Shown: positions 17,157 to 26,800 of the stretch, in pieces | Layout of the letters: every line of letters starts with the position of its first letter | Numbering within the stretch: position 1 is the first letter of the stretch | Source of the DNA: Ornithinibacillus gellani | GTDB lineage: Bacteria; Bacillota; Bacilli; Bacillales; Amphibacillaceae | Direction: 5' to 3' | Assembly: GCF_003730295.1 (NCBI RefSeq) | Contig: NZ_QTSZ01000015.1 | Location: 1-60,466, forward strand | DNA: 60,466 nt | Made by a program: the position numbers and the translations under genes | The notes under the pieces: generated by a model | Seen by the model: only the letters and a program-made list of their open reading frames with translations | The model's database searches: none | What the model was told of the DNA's origin: nothing

Positions 17157-20100
17157 TTACTTTAGTAAGTCATTTAGAGCTTTCTGGATTTTCTCACTAA
17201 CTGCTAATGGTCCTCCAATTACAGTCAATGTATCCACATTGCTGTCTGTAACGAACTTACTTACAGAGGCTGGCAGCTTATCCCATACGAGTAGGATGCC
17301 AGTATCCTCTTTTGCTGCAAGAGCGGCACTGGATAGTGCATCAGCAAATTCCATGCCTGTAGCTACATAGAAGTGATTTGAATCTACTCCGAAATGCTTT
17401 GCAATTTCAACTGCGGTTGCAAAACGGTCACTTCCTGCTATGCGATATGCATTTGGAACTTGCTTATCGATTGATTTGTCAATGGCAACTTCTCCACCAA
17501 TAACCAATGTCTTCGAAGCACCAAGGTCTTTAATTGCTTGCTTGGTTGCAGCGGATAGCTTCTTATCTTGTGTAACAAGAATTGGCAAGCCCTGGTCTGC
17601 TGCATAAGATGCGACAGATAATGCATCTGGGAAGTTATAGCCGTTTACAAGGACAACTTCTTTGGCTTTACCATTTTTCGTAACCTCATTGGCAATCTTA
17701 ACAGCTGTTTCTGCACGGTTGTCACCTGCAATACGTTTGACATTTACTCCGAGCTTCGCCAGCTCTTTTTCAACATCTTTATTGATAGCAACTTCTCCGC
17801 CAAGCAGATAAACTGTTTTTGCGCCAAGGCGAGTGATTTCATCTTTCGTAACTTGAGTAAACTTATCAGATTGTGTCAACAATAGTGGTGCATCATGCTT
17901 CTTCGCTAATGGCACACCTGTCAACGCATCTGCATACTCATCTCCGCGAGCAAGAACGACTACTTCGGATTTTTCCCAGCCCTTCTTACTTACTTCGACT
18001 GCGGTCTTATATCGACTGCTGCCTTCGATACGATCAACACGATCTTCACCTAAGGTTGCGCGATAGATATTTACTGTTTTGGTTGTTTTATTGTCTGCTA
18101 AGTCATAAAGCTCTAGTTCAAATACATTATTACCAGGCTTTAGGTCAACCTTTGTTTTTACTGTCTTCTGATATGGTTTCATATCATAGCCAGGCATTTC
18201 ATTGGCAAACACTTCATCACCATTCACAAGTAGACGCAATTCCTCCGCATTATCAGAAACATGTGCTGTAATTTCTGCTTGCTTCGTACCGAATTCTACA
18301 TATGTTGGTGCTTCGACATCTAACTCTGGTGCTGTTGTGTCAATGAAAATCGTACGGCTATTCGCCAATGTTGTTGTATTTCCAGCCGCATCCTTCGCTT
18401 CAACTTGAATAGGATGTGCGCCATCCTTCTTGAAGGATACTTTGGAATCAAAGCTGTACTTGCCTGCTTCTGAATCCCACTTCAATGGAACGTCTTTGCC
18501 TTCGATTTGGAAGCTGACAATCTCAGAACCATCTGTTACTGTACCGGAAACTTGAATGTCCTTTGTATTGTGAATAGAAAATGCATCTGGACTTTTTACA
18601 GCAATGACTGGTCCATCTTTATCTTCTTTTGCACTAATTACTTTACGGTTACTGTTACCTGCATAGTCCGTTGCAATAACTGTAATAGAAGCATTCTTAT
18701 CTACACCATCCAATTTAACGGACTTGGCAGTACCAGGTACAACACCTTCAGATTTTCCATCAATTAACACTTCAAAATACGCCAGGCCAGATCCATCATC
18801 AGAAGCCTTGAAGAATAAATCTGTTCCTAACATAAACGGATCTAGTTTTGGAGCAACCGTATCAACGATGACAGGAATCTTCACAGATTGAGCTTCCTTA
18901 TTATCAAAATCAATGGTTGTCTTCACTTCTACGTAATACTGTCCATCTTTTACTACTTTACCTTCTACTGTTCCATCCCATTTGACAGCTGGATTAAGTC
19001 GATACATTTGAGCACCGCCTGATCCACCATCATAATAATTCTTCCGTACCTCTTGCTCTGTTAAAAATGTTCTTAATTTCTTATTATCGGCATCCAAAAC
19101 ATTGTACTCCACTGTTTTGGCATTTCTCAAATACGATAATACTGGAATAATATGTCCTTGATCACTCGCTGTATTTGGAGAAATAGCAATGAGTGAGGAC
19201 TTCTTCTCACCAGTTAAAGGATCATTCCCTAGATAGTAATAACCACCATCATGGGAAAATACTGCTGCACCTTGCTCATAGAAAGAATCGGCACCGTCAT
19301 ATACTAGCTCATCCAATACAGGAGGTGTATTCCAATCACCCTTAAAGCCTACATATGGAACGGATAGTTCAGGGTTTGTGTCATCTGAACTTGTTAATGT
19401 AACAAAACCTTCTACAAAATAACCATTCTCAAAGATTTCTTCCGGTGCAACCAAGCCATTTCCCTCTTCGTTATACACCTTCGCATCAGATAGATCTACT
19501 TCTACTGTAAAGGAGACACTACCATTAGCTGGAACAGATAATGTTTCTGTACCGTTATTTACAGAAACCTTTGCATCTACTAATGTCTGGGCATTTAGAT
19601 TATCCAATTCACCAGTTAGATATGCATCACCTATGATTCCCCGCAATGCAAAATCTGTTTGCACATTGGCAGCCACATCATAGGATACAGCTTTGTCTGT
19701 TTTGTTTTCTGCAACTAATGTAAAGCTGAATTTGTCGTCAACTTCCTTCAAAGCAACTTTACCTAGTCCACTGTCTTTTTCTGTAACAATGACTGGTGTA
19801 GTTAATGCGGCATGCAGCTGCATTAAGCCAGCACCCTGTCTTCTAGGTGAATAAGGAATATCTTGGTCTAAATTTCCACTAGAGCTTTGATCTACTGCTG
19901 CTTTTGCAGTATTCATCATAATATTTTTAGCAGTAATCGTACGATCTCTACCTTCTAAATCATACAAATCATCCACACGATCCAATACCAATGCAGATCC
20001 ACCAGCAACATGTGGTGCTGCCATGGACGTTCCACTCATGACACCGTATTTATCATTTTGTAACGTGGATAGGATATTTCCACCTGGTGCGGTAATTTCT

Positions 20101-21773
20101 GGTTTAAAATCTAAGTTTGGCATAATACCCCAAGAGGTGAAGCCAGACATTTGACCAGATGTTGGATTTGCCGTTTTCGTTTCATCCCCTAGGAAGGAAA
20201 TCGTAACGTTCACACCATCTTGCAACTGTTCTGCAAGTAAATCACCATCGTTTTTCAGCATAAACAACTGTGGGATAACAATTGTATCCTCTGTCGCCAT
20301 GTTAATAAGCCCGTCTGTGTTGTTATAAATAATAACTCCAACAGCACCTGCAGCTTGCGCATTTAACGCTTTGTCTGTAAATGCATGCTCACCACGTTGA
20401 ACAAGTGCATATTTACCAGTAAAATCTTTCCCTTCAAAATCCTCTGGTCCACCTAATGCAGCATATTCAATTTCAAATGTTTTTTGTTCAACATCATTTG
20501 GATGAACACTGCTCGCAGACATAAATGCTGCTTTTCCTTCTACATCACCATAGCTATACGTCACTGCATCCAAATCAATGAAACTATTTTCAAAGGATGC
20601 CACTTGTAAAGAATCTGTAGATAGTCCCGGTGCTCCTACCACCCCAATATCTGGGTTGGAAGTATACGGGTTAAAGAATCCATTCCCTAAATGTGCAGAG
20701 TTACCAGCTGAAACAGATACAATCACACCGTTTTCAGTTGCACGTGTAATTGCTTCTGATTCTGGATTCCCATCATTAGAGAAAGATGCTGGTGATCCAA
20801 GGCTCATATTCAGTACATCTGCACCAAGGATAATTGCATCATCAATTGCTTTGATATAAATATCACCATAAGTGGAGCCCATTTCCGGATCATTACCGAA
20901 TACTTTTAAGGCAAGCAACTGTGCTTCTGGTGCTACCCCTTTTAAGCCACCGTTATCTTCGTCGCCATTAGCAACTACTGTTCCGGATACGTGCATACCA
21001 TGTTCAGATGCACCTGGTCCAAGGTCACGCACTTCTTGGTTTTCATCCATGTAGTTATAACCATAAGGCACTTTTTCATTGAAATACTTTCCTGACAGAC
21101 CATGCTTCGCAACATCTGATTCGACATCTTTCTTCGTCAATGCTGCTTTGTCTGCATCTGTTAATACAAAGTCCTTATGATCCGGATCGGCACCAGAGTC
21201 AATTACTCCTACTACCATTCCTTCTCCATCATAGCCGAACTCCCAAGCTTCTTGTGCTTCTACTAGTTCTTTACTATATTTCATATCCGGCTTTTCAGAC
21301 GGGCGTTCGTATTCATTTGCAATCGTTACGTTCGCAACACCAGATAGTTTGGCAATGCTTTCAATTTTACCGAATTCAACGAGACCACTGAAGCCGTTAA
21401 AAACGGTTGTAAAGCTTTGCTTATATTCCATTTTAATGGCTTGCTTTGAAAGCTGCTGTTGAACATTTTTCTGCGCTTTTAAAGCTTTGTCATGTAATTC
21501 TGCTTGCTTACTTTGATCCAAATCACTGAATTTTTTCCCCTGCTTTGTTGCGTATGTAATCGCAGGTTCACCTTTTACTTCTACAACGACTCGAACCTTA
21601 TCTGTGTCTTTATATCCTTTTTCTTCTTTAGCATTTTTCAATTCTTCCTTCAGTTCAACCTTAGGCTTTTCTACATCTTGAACCTTAAGCGGAGCTGCGG
21701 ATACCATAAAGCCTTGTGAAAACACAAGTAAAAATGCCAAAAAGAGTACGATACCTTTTTTCATTTTTTTCAA
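17157..21773 (-). CDS. Cell-wall subtilisin-like protease (Vpr-type, PA domain) with three CWB2 repeats
   Basis: 1538 residues. Signal peptide to about residue 27 (MVSAAP), an I9-type inhibitory propeptide (about 55-155), then an S8 peptidase domain with the complete triad D192 (VIDSGADPDH), H258 (EHGMHVSG) and S583 (SGTSMAAPHVAG). A PA insert lies near 410-540 (KYALVQRGEHAF), as in Vpr and C5a-type peptidases. A Fn3-like stretch follows from about 690, Ig-like segments at about 1020-1235 (TVIATDYAGNSNRK; VEAKDAAGNTTTL), and three CWB2 repeats from about 1245. It should be secreted, self-processed and held on the wall. Start is TTG: GGAGG lies seven bases before it, while the next ATG is nine bases further in. 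Confidence 0.93.
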   Translation of the reverse strand: MKKMKKGIVLFLAFLLVFSQGFMVSAAPLKVQDVEKPKVELKEELKNAKEEKGYKDTDKVRVVVEVKGEPAITYATKQGKKFSDLDQSKQAELHDKALKAQKNVQQQLSKQAIKMEYKQSFTTVFNGFSGLVEFGKIESIAKLSGVANVTIANEYERPSEKPDMKYSKELVEAQEAWEFGYDGEGMVVGVIDSGADPDHKDFVLTDADKAALTKKDVESDVAKHGLSGKYFNEKVPYGYNYMDENQEVRDLGPGASEHGMHVSGTVVANGDEDNGGLKGVAPEAQLLALKVFGNDPEMGSTYGDIYIKAIDDAIILGADVLNMSLGSPASFSNDGNPESEAITRATENGVIVSVSAGNSAHLGNGFFNPYTSNPDIGVVGAPGLSTDSLQVASFENSFIDLDAVTYSYGDVEGKAAFMSASSVHPNDVEQKTFEIEYAALGGPEDFEGKDFTGKYALVQRGEHAFTDKALNAQAAGAVGVIIYNNTDGLINMATEDTIVIPQLFMLKNDGDLLAEQLQDGVNVTISFLGDETKTANPTSGQMSGFTSWGIMPNLDFKPEITAPGGNILSTLQNDKYGVMSGTSMAAPHVAGGSALVLDRVDDLYDLEGRDRTITAKNIMMNTAKAAVDQSSSGNLDQDIPYSPRRQGAGLMQLHAALTTPVIVTEKDSGLGKVALKEVDDKFSFTLVAENKTDKAVSYDVAANVQTDFALRGIIGDAYLTGELDNLNAQTLVDAKVSVNNGTETLSVPANGSVSFTVEVDLSDAKVYNEEGNGLVAPEEIFENGYFVEGFVTLTSSDDTNPELSVPYVGFKGDWNTPPVLDELVYDGADSFYEQGAAVFSHDGGYYYLGNDPLTGEKKSSLIAISPNTASDQGHIIPVLSYLRNAKTVEYNVLDADNKKLRTFLTEQEVRKNYYDGGSGGAQMYRLNPAVKWDGTVEGKVVKDGQYYVEVKTTIDFDNKEAQSVKIPVIVDTVAPKLDPFMLGTDLFFKASDDGSGLAYFEVLIDGKSEGVVPGTAKSVKLDGVDKNASITVIATDYAGNSNRKVISAKEDKDGPVIAVKSPDAFSIHNTKDIQVSGTVTDGSEIVSFQIEGKDVPLKWDSEAGKYSFDSKVSFKKDGAHPIQVEAKDAAGNTTTLANSRTIFIDTTAPELDVEAPTYVEFGTKQAEITAHVSDNAEELRLLVNGDEVFANEMPGYDMKPYQKTVKTKVDLKPGNNVFELELYDLADNKTTKTVNIYRATLGEDRVDRIEGSSRYKTAVEVSKKGWEKSEVVVLARGDEYADALTGVPLAKKHDAPLLLTQSDKFTQVTKDEITRLGAKTVYLLGGEVAINKDVEKELAKLGVNVKRIAGDNRAETAVKIANEVTKNGKAKEVVLVNGYNFPDALSVASYAADQGLPILVTQDKKLSAATKQAIKDLGASKTLVIGGEVAIDKSIDKQVPNAYRIAGSDRFATAVEIAKHFGVDSNHFYVATGMEFADALSSAALAAKEDTGILLVWDKLPASVSKFVTDSNVDTLTVIGGPLAVSEKIQKALNDLLK

Positions 21774-22150
21774 TCAACTTTCCTCCCTTTTTTAATAGCT
21801 TTGTTTGTGTGTCTGTAAGACTTGGGTGCATGATGCTTGTCTATTACAGGCGTTCTAATATACAATGATTGCAGTTTTCCAAAGATGGTACGCCTTGTCC
21901 TGCTAGCGGATTGTTATCGATTGAGATAAGTAACCCCCTATTAAAATAGGATTTAATAGACTTACATCTATTGCAAAAGTCCTCCCTCACCTCCAAAAAA
22001 TTGTCGTGACATAGAAAATATCACTCACTATTAATAATATATGAAATAGACTGAAAATTCTAAGGGCTAAAGTCCTATTCACGTATGAGTATTTTTGCCT
22101 ATTATTTGTCGAATCATCTGAATATATGGAACTATTTTATTTTACACCCA
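21774..22150 (-). promoter_or_regulatory. Long leader of the 1538-residue protease gene
   Basis: No confident gene is seen here. On the minus strand it holds AGGACTTTAG (about 22069-22078), a weak -35/-10 pair (TTAGAA, 16 bases, TATATT), an SD-like GGAGGTGAGGGAGG (21981-21994) with no normal start codon behind it, and the palindrome CCTATTTTAATAGG (about 21937-21950). An open frame from GTG 21990 to TAA 21844 would encode 48 residues with two CxxC pairs, but lacks a usable ribosome site, so it is not called as a gene. Confidence 0.4.
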
Positions 22151-22151
22151 T

Positions 22152-22188
22152 GAAAAAACCTGTCCTGGAGGTCCCAGACAGGTTTTCA
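22152..22188 (-). terminator. Terminator of the BsuPI-domain gene
   Basis: On the minus strand AAAACCTGTC pairs with GACAGGTTTTTT across 13 bases; it starts 14 bases after the stop codon at 22202. Confidence 0.88.
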
Positions 22189-22201
22189 TTACTATCTCTT
22201 A

Positions 22202-22738
22202 TTATTCTATTGTAAATTCTTTAGAAATTGTTTTTTCACTAAAACCTTTTGCTGCTAAGAACACGGTTATAGTATATGTTCCTTTTTCCAATTCGGGCAA
22301 CTCTAATTCAAAAGTTTCTTCATCTCCGGGTTTTAATTCCATTTCCTGAATGACTTGCATAAATGCGCGGCCTTTAGAATAACGATGTACTTCTTCACCG
22401 GCTTCATTGGTTATGATAAATTCATATTTCTGACTGGAGCCAAATTGAAAGACGACACTATCTTCACTATTATTTTTCACGGTATAGTTAAATGTTTTCT
22501 CTGCACTTTGCATATCTGCAGGCACAAGTGTAAATTCAACGCCTTCTGTATCTACATCATCTCCATCACCGGGATCAAATGGGTCCTTCATATCATCCTT
22601 ATCCTTCAACTCGCCGCCTCCGTCATCTGTTTGATCTTTATTATTGTCATCATCTGACTTTTGATTGTTCATGATTACGAATGCCAATACAATTCCTATG
22701 ATTACAATTGCCACGATTCCGAAAATTGTTTTTTTCAT
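22202..22738 (-). CDS. Membrane-anchored BsuPI-type putative proteinase inhibitor
   Basis: 178 residues from ATG 22738 (GAGGTG six to seven bases before it; the in-frame ATG at 22756 has none). One N-terminal membrane segment (TIFGIVAIVIIGIVLAFVI) is followed by a D/G/K-rich linker (about 25-65) and a beta-rich domain with the BsuPI pattern: FNYTVKNNSEDSVVFQFGSS, EFIITNEAGEEVHRYS, MELKPGDEETFELELPE, GTYTITVFL. B. subtilis BsuPI inhibits the intracellular serine protease ISP-1; this copy should sit outside the membrane. Encoded between two surface protease genes with its own terminator. An inhibitory role toward its neighbours is inference; many BsuPI-domain proteins have no known target. Confidence 0.75.
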   Translation of the reverse strand: MKKTIFGIVAIVIIGIVLAFVIMNNQKSDDDNNKDQTDDGGGELKDKDDMKDPFDPGDGDDVDTEGVEFTLVPADMQSAEKTFNYTVKNNSEDSVVFQFGSSQKYEFIITNEAGEEVHRYSKGRAFMQVIQEMELKPGDEETFELELPELEKGTYTITVFLAAKGFSEKTISKEFTIE

Positions 22739-22877
22739 TTGACACACCTCTTTCACCTTTGCGACTTTAGTATACCATACCCTAAAATACGACTAAATTA
22801 AACGCGTCAGGACGGTCTACTCTACTATTAAGCTTATGAGATAAGTCAATCAACATATGCAAGGAGTTAAGGAAGAA

Positions 22878-22897
22878 GGGGCTCGAAAATCAGCCCC
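22878..22897 (-). terminator. Weak terminator after the 1716-residue protease gene
   Basis: On the minus strand GGGGGCT pairs with AGCCCC around an eight-base loop, followed only by TTCTTCCTT. It begins just after the stop codon at 22905. Confidence 0.5.
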
Positions 22898-22904
22898 CAT
22901 CCTT

Positions 22905-23800
22905 TTACTGTAATAACTCTTTCAATGCTGCAAACACTTCTTTGGATACGGCTACTTCACCACCGAAGACAGATAGGAATTTTACTTGTTCTTCCTGTAT
23001 ATATGGTGCAGTGTCCTTTGGTACCCTATGGTGTACCAGGATTATGCCGCTGTCTTGCTTCGCTGCGAGTACCGCTCCTGTTAAGGCATCCGCATATTCT
23101 TTACCAGTTGCGACATATTGATGCTTGTTCTCCACACCGAAATGCTTGGCGATGGCAATGTTGGTACCATAACGATCATGGCCATGCAGACGCTTTACAG
23201 CTGGCAGCTGGTTCGCAATCTTTTCATGAACCACCTGTGGACCACCAACAACAATGGTTTCCCTTAATCCAAGTTTCTTAATCGCTGCTTCCGTGCCTTT
23301 TGGCAACACATCCGGACGTGTTAACAGGATCGGAAGCCCTTCCTTTGCCGCATGTGCTGCAACGGAAAGTGCATCTGGAAAATCCATACCATTCGCTACA
23401 ACTGCTTGTTTCGTACCGTTTGGTGCCAATTCATCCGCAATGTAAGCGGCTGTTTCAAAGCGGGTATCTCCAGCGATACGTTTAACAGATAGTCCTTGTT
23501 TTTTCAAATCCGCTTCAATCTGGTTGCTAACCGCTTTTTCCCCACCTAGAATGATGACATTCTTTGCTTGAAGTCGCTTGATTTCATCTTTTGTTGTGCT
23601 CCACATCTTATCTGACGGCGTTAATAAAATTGGTGCGTCTAACGCATGTCCCAGTGGAACACCTGCCAGGCTATCCGCAAATTCATCCCCTCTTGCTAAA
23701 ATGACTGTATCTGCCTTTGCCCAACCAGTCTTACTGATTTCAACCGCTGTATCGTAACGGATATCGCCAGCGATGCGATTGATTGATTCTTTTGCGACGT
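22905..23800 (-). repeat. CWB2 block, near-identical copy 1
   Basis: The last roughly 295 codons of the 1715-residue protease gene are almost the same, in protein and DNA, as those of the pseudoprotease gene at 28323-29225. By eye about a dozen residues differ over the block. Similarity drops sharply upstream of the shared GKLHVAKE(S/T)INRIAG. Confidence 0.85.
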
Positions 23801-26800
23801 GTAATTTACCTTCTGCAATTGCTTGAAGCTTCAAACCATCCTGGTCCTTCAGTTCCACTTCTATCATCGCATCTTGTATATTCGTATTGGCTGGAACAAC
23901 CCAGGTTCCTTCATATTTTCCTGATTTAACTTCCTTCATGTTTGTAGAATCCGCTTCTAATTTGTTTGCCTGTCCAGTTGGCAACTTGATTAGGAAGTTC
24001 GCTTCTCCACCCTCTACCGTGCTTTCGAATGAGATTTTCACTTCATCTCCAGCCAACAAATATTGATCCTTCTTAGGTTGGACATTGGTAATTTCCGGTA
24101 CAATATCCTGATAAATAACCATAACTGTTTTAGATTGTTCATTTCCTGCAAGATCCTTTGCCACGACAACGATTTGGTTTTCACCTTCTGTTAATGCAAC
24201 AGGAGTAGAATAATGTTCTTCTTGCACATTGACCTCTTTGTCATTTACCGTTACAATCTTTAAATTTTCGTCCGTTACTTTTCCTTCTACTACTATTTCA
24301 CTATTCTTTGTGGTCGTTCCATCCTTTGGACTCTCTATTGTTAGTTTAGGTTTGATGGAATCCAATACAACATCAATCGTCTTTGAAACATTTACAGGAG
24401 ACCCTTTATAGAACGAAACGACTGATAGTTTGTTATTCCCTTCCTCTAGCTTTGATTGATAAGAAAATGCACCTGATTCATCAGCTTGGAAGGTTCCTAT
24501 TTGCTTTCCATTGTTTAATAAACGTAAAGTAGCAGAAGGTTCCGCTTCCCCCGCTATGTTCAGTTCAGCTTCATTCGTATATATACCAGTAGATGGCGAT
24601 GAAATGACTGGTGTTTTCATATTTGGAGCATCTTCGCTATATGCCACACTTGCACGAATCATATAATTACCTAGACTATCCTCTGCCTGATACCAATTGC
24701 CGCCCAGGTAATCCCAGCTTCTTCCTGCAGCTTGATTCGCATCCCCATCTGATACAAATCCAGGGACATATGGAAAATCATCCACCTGTAAATAGACAAT
24801 ATAGAAATCTCCATCAAGTAGTAATCCCAAGTCGGATAAATCGACTTCTGTCCATTGGTTTAAATCACGTTTTGCTTTAGCTTTAACTGGACCAGCTAGC
24901 TTTGTTCCGGGCGAGCCATCCTCACCATCTGCATCATAGATTGCAATTTCAATTGCTTCTCCACCTGGAACCGGAACATGAGCTGCCCAGAATTGCAGCT
25001 TTGCACCAGTCAGCATCGCGGCACCTTTCTCCTCATCCAAAGACATTCGAACTGCAAAGCCGTTCCCCTTTTTACCCATTGCAAGGTTTTTACCATAGCT
25101 CCCATTATCATAAGAGATTTCTTTATCCTCACCACGGAAATAGGAATCCATATTGATATCAAGTGCGATATCTTCTCCTGCTTCAACAGTAATTTGCTTA
25201 CTAACAGACTGGTACCCCGGCGCTCGAACGATTACTGTATGATCACCTTCTAATGCGGACAACTCATAGATGCCTGCGTTATCCGAAGAGGCATTTGCTG
25301 CCAGTTCGTCATCAGAAAGCTGGATAACAGCATTTGCTATTGGGTTACCAAAAGAGTCTGTCACTGTTCCAGATATCTTCTGTGATGATAAAGGTTCTAG
25401 CTGAAAAACAGGTGTTGCTTCACCTTTACTTTCAATCGAAATTTGTTTTGTTGTATGTTTATAGCCATAGGCTTCAATAGATAGTGTGTATGTTCCCGGC
25501 TCATGATAAATTGCAAATGAACCATCTTGTGGATTTGTGGTTGTTGTCCATCCGGTTTCTACGACTTCAATATTTGCATTTACCGGTAGCGTCCCTTTTG
25601 ATTTTTGTATTTTATGGGATTGTTCGATTGGATACTGGATTGCAGAATCAGCCAGTTTTTGCGTATTGTTTCTGTCTTCAGGCTGTACTGCTCCATTACC
25701 TCCACCTTCCCGGACTAGTTTGACATCATCAATGTACCAACCAGGGAATTCATTATCACGTGTTAAGAGGTTAAATGCAATATATACTTTTTTTCCGGCA
25801 TAATCTGAAAGATCAATACCTGCTTCATGCCAGTTTTCATTATCCTTTGATATTTGATACAGCTGCGTCCAATTTTCTCCGTCCTCCGATAAGAAAACAG
25901 TTCCAACATCTTCACCAAACCAGCTTAAACTATACCATTGCTTAAACCTTAACACCGTATCTTCCTCAACAAGGACTGGTGGCATCATTAAGGACATATC
26001 TGCATCCATTTTGTAATTGCCACGTAAATGGGTCCCCATTACCTTATCACCAGACGCTGCTTGATCAGGACCAAAAAGTGGCGCACCCCATTCCCAGGAA
26101 TTATAGCGCCCAAAAGCATACCAGCCATCTGGATACAATTCAAAATCCTCTGTATACCCGGCAGAAATCCCTTCCTCAATCGAAACATCATACGTATCGG
26201 TTATCGTTTCATTTCCATAAAAGTCCTTTATGGTCCACCAATAGGATAAGTCATCTCCAACTACCCGTTCCCCTGGAATGATAGCTTCATAAATTCCTTC
26301 TTGATGGTCTCCATCCACACGATTAGTACGGAAGGTCTCTTCTTTTCCTTGATCAATTGTTAGATGTAACGTTACTTCCTCCACACTCACATCATCTGCT
26401 GCAGTAATGGAAAAATGCGCATCCTCATTTGTAAATACAACCCTACGTTCATGATGTTCATATTGAGGCGGTTTGTTATCCTCTTGCTCCGAAATGATTT
26501 GACCATGGATGGAACCAACACCATTTGCAGCTGCTTCAACTGCGGCTGGTGCATTGACAATACCAAATCCGTACCCATTATTTGGTGTTTCCGTATATGT
26601 TTCATCTGTTTTTTCATCTGCAGTCCATTTCAGAATGGAATCAATTTGATCCACAGTGAGACTAGGATCTGCCTGTAGCATCAACAATGCTATCCCTGAC
26701 ACAAGTGGTGCTGCCATAGATGTACCGTTAAAAAAGTCATATTCAAATTGATCCCATGTTTCCCCTGGGACAGATGAGCGAATCCCTACCCCAGGTGCGG

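Noticed and set aside
16962-17157. Plus-strand ORF starting at 17065
   Set aside because: It runs through the protease terminator and antisense to the CWB2 coding region; no ribosome site.
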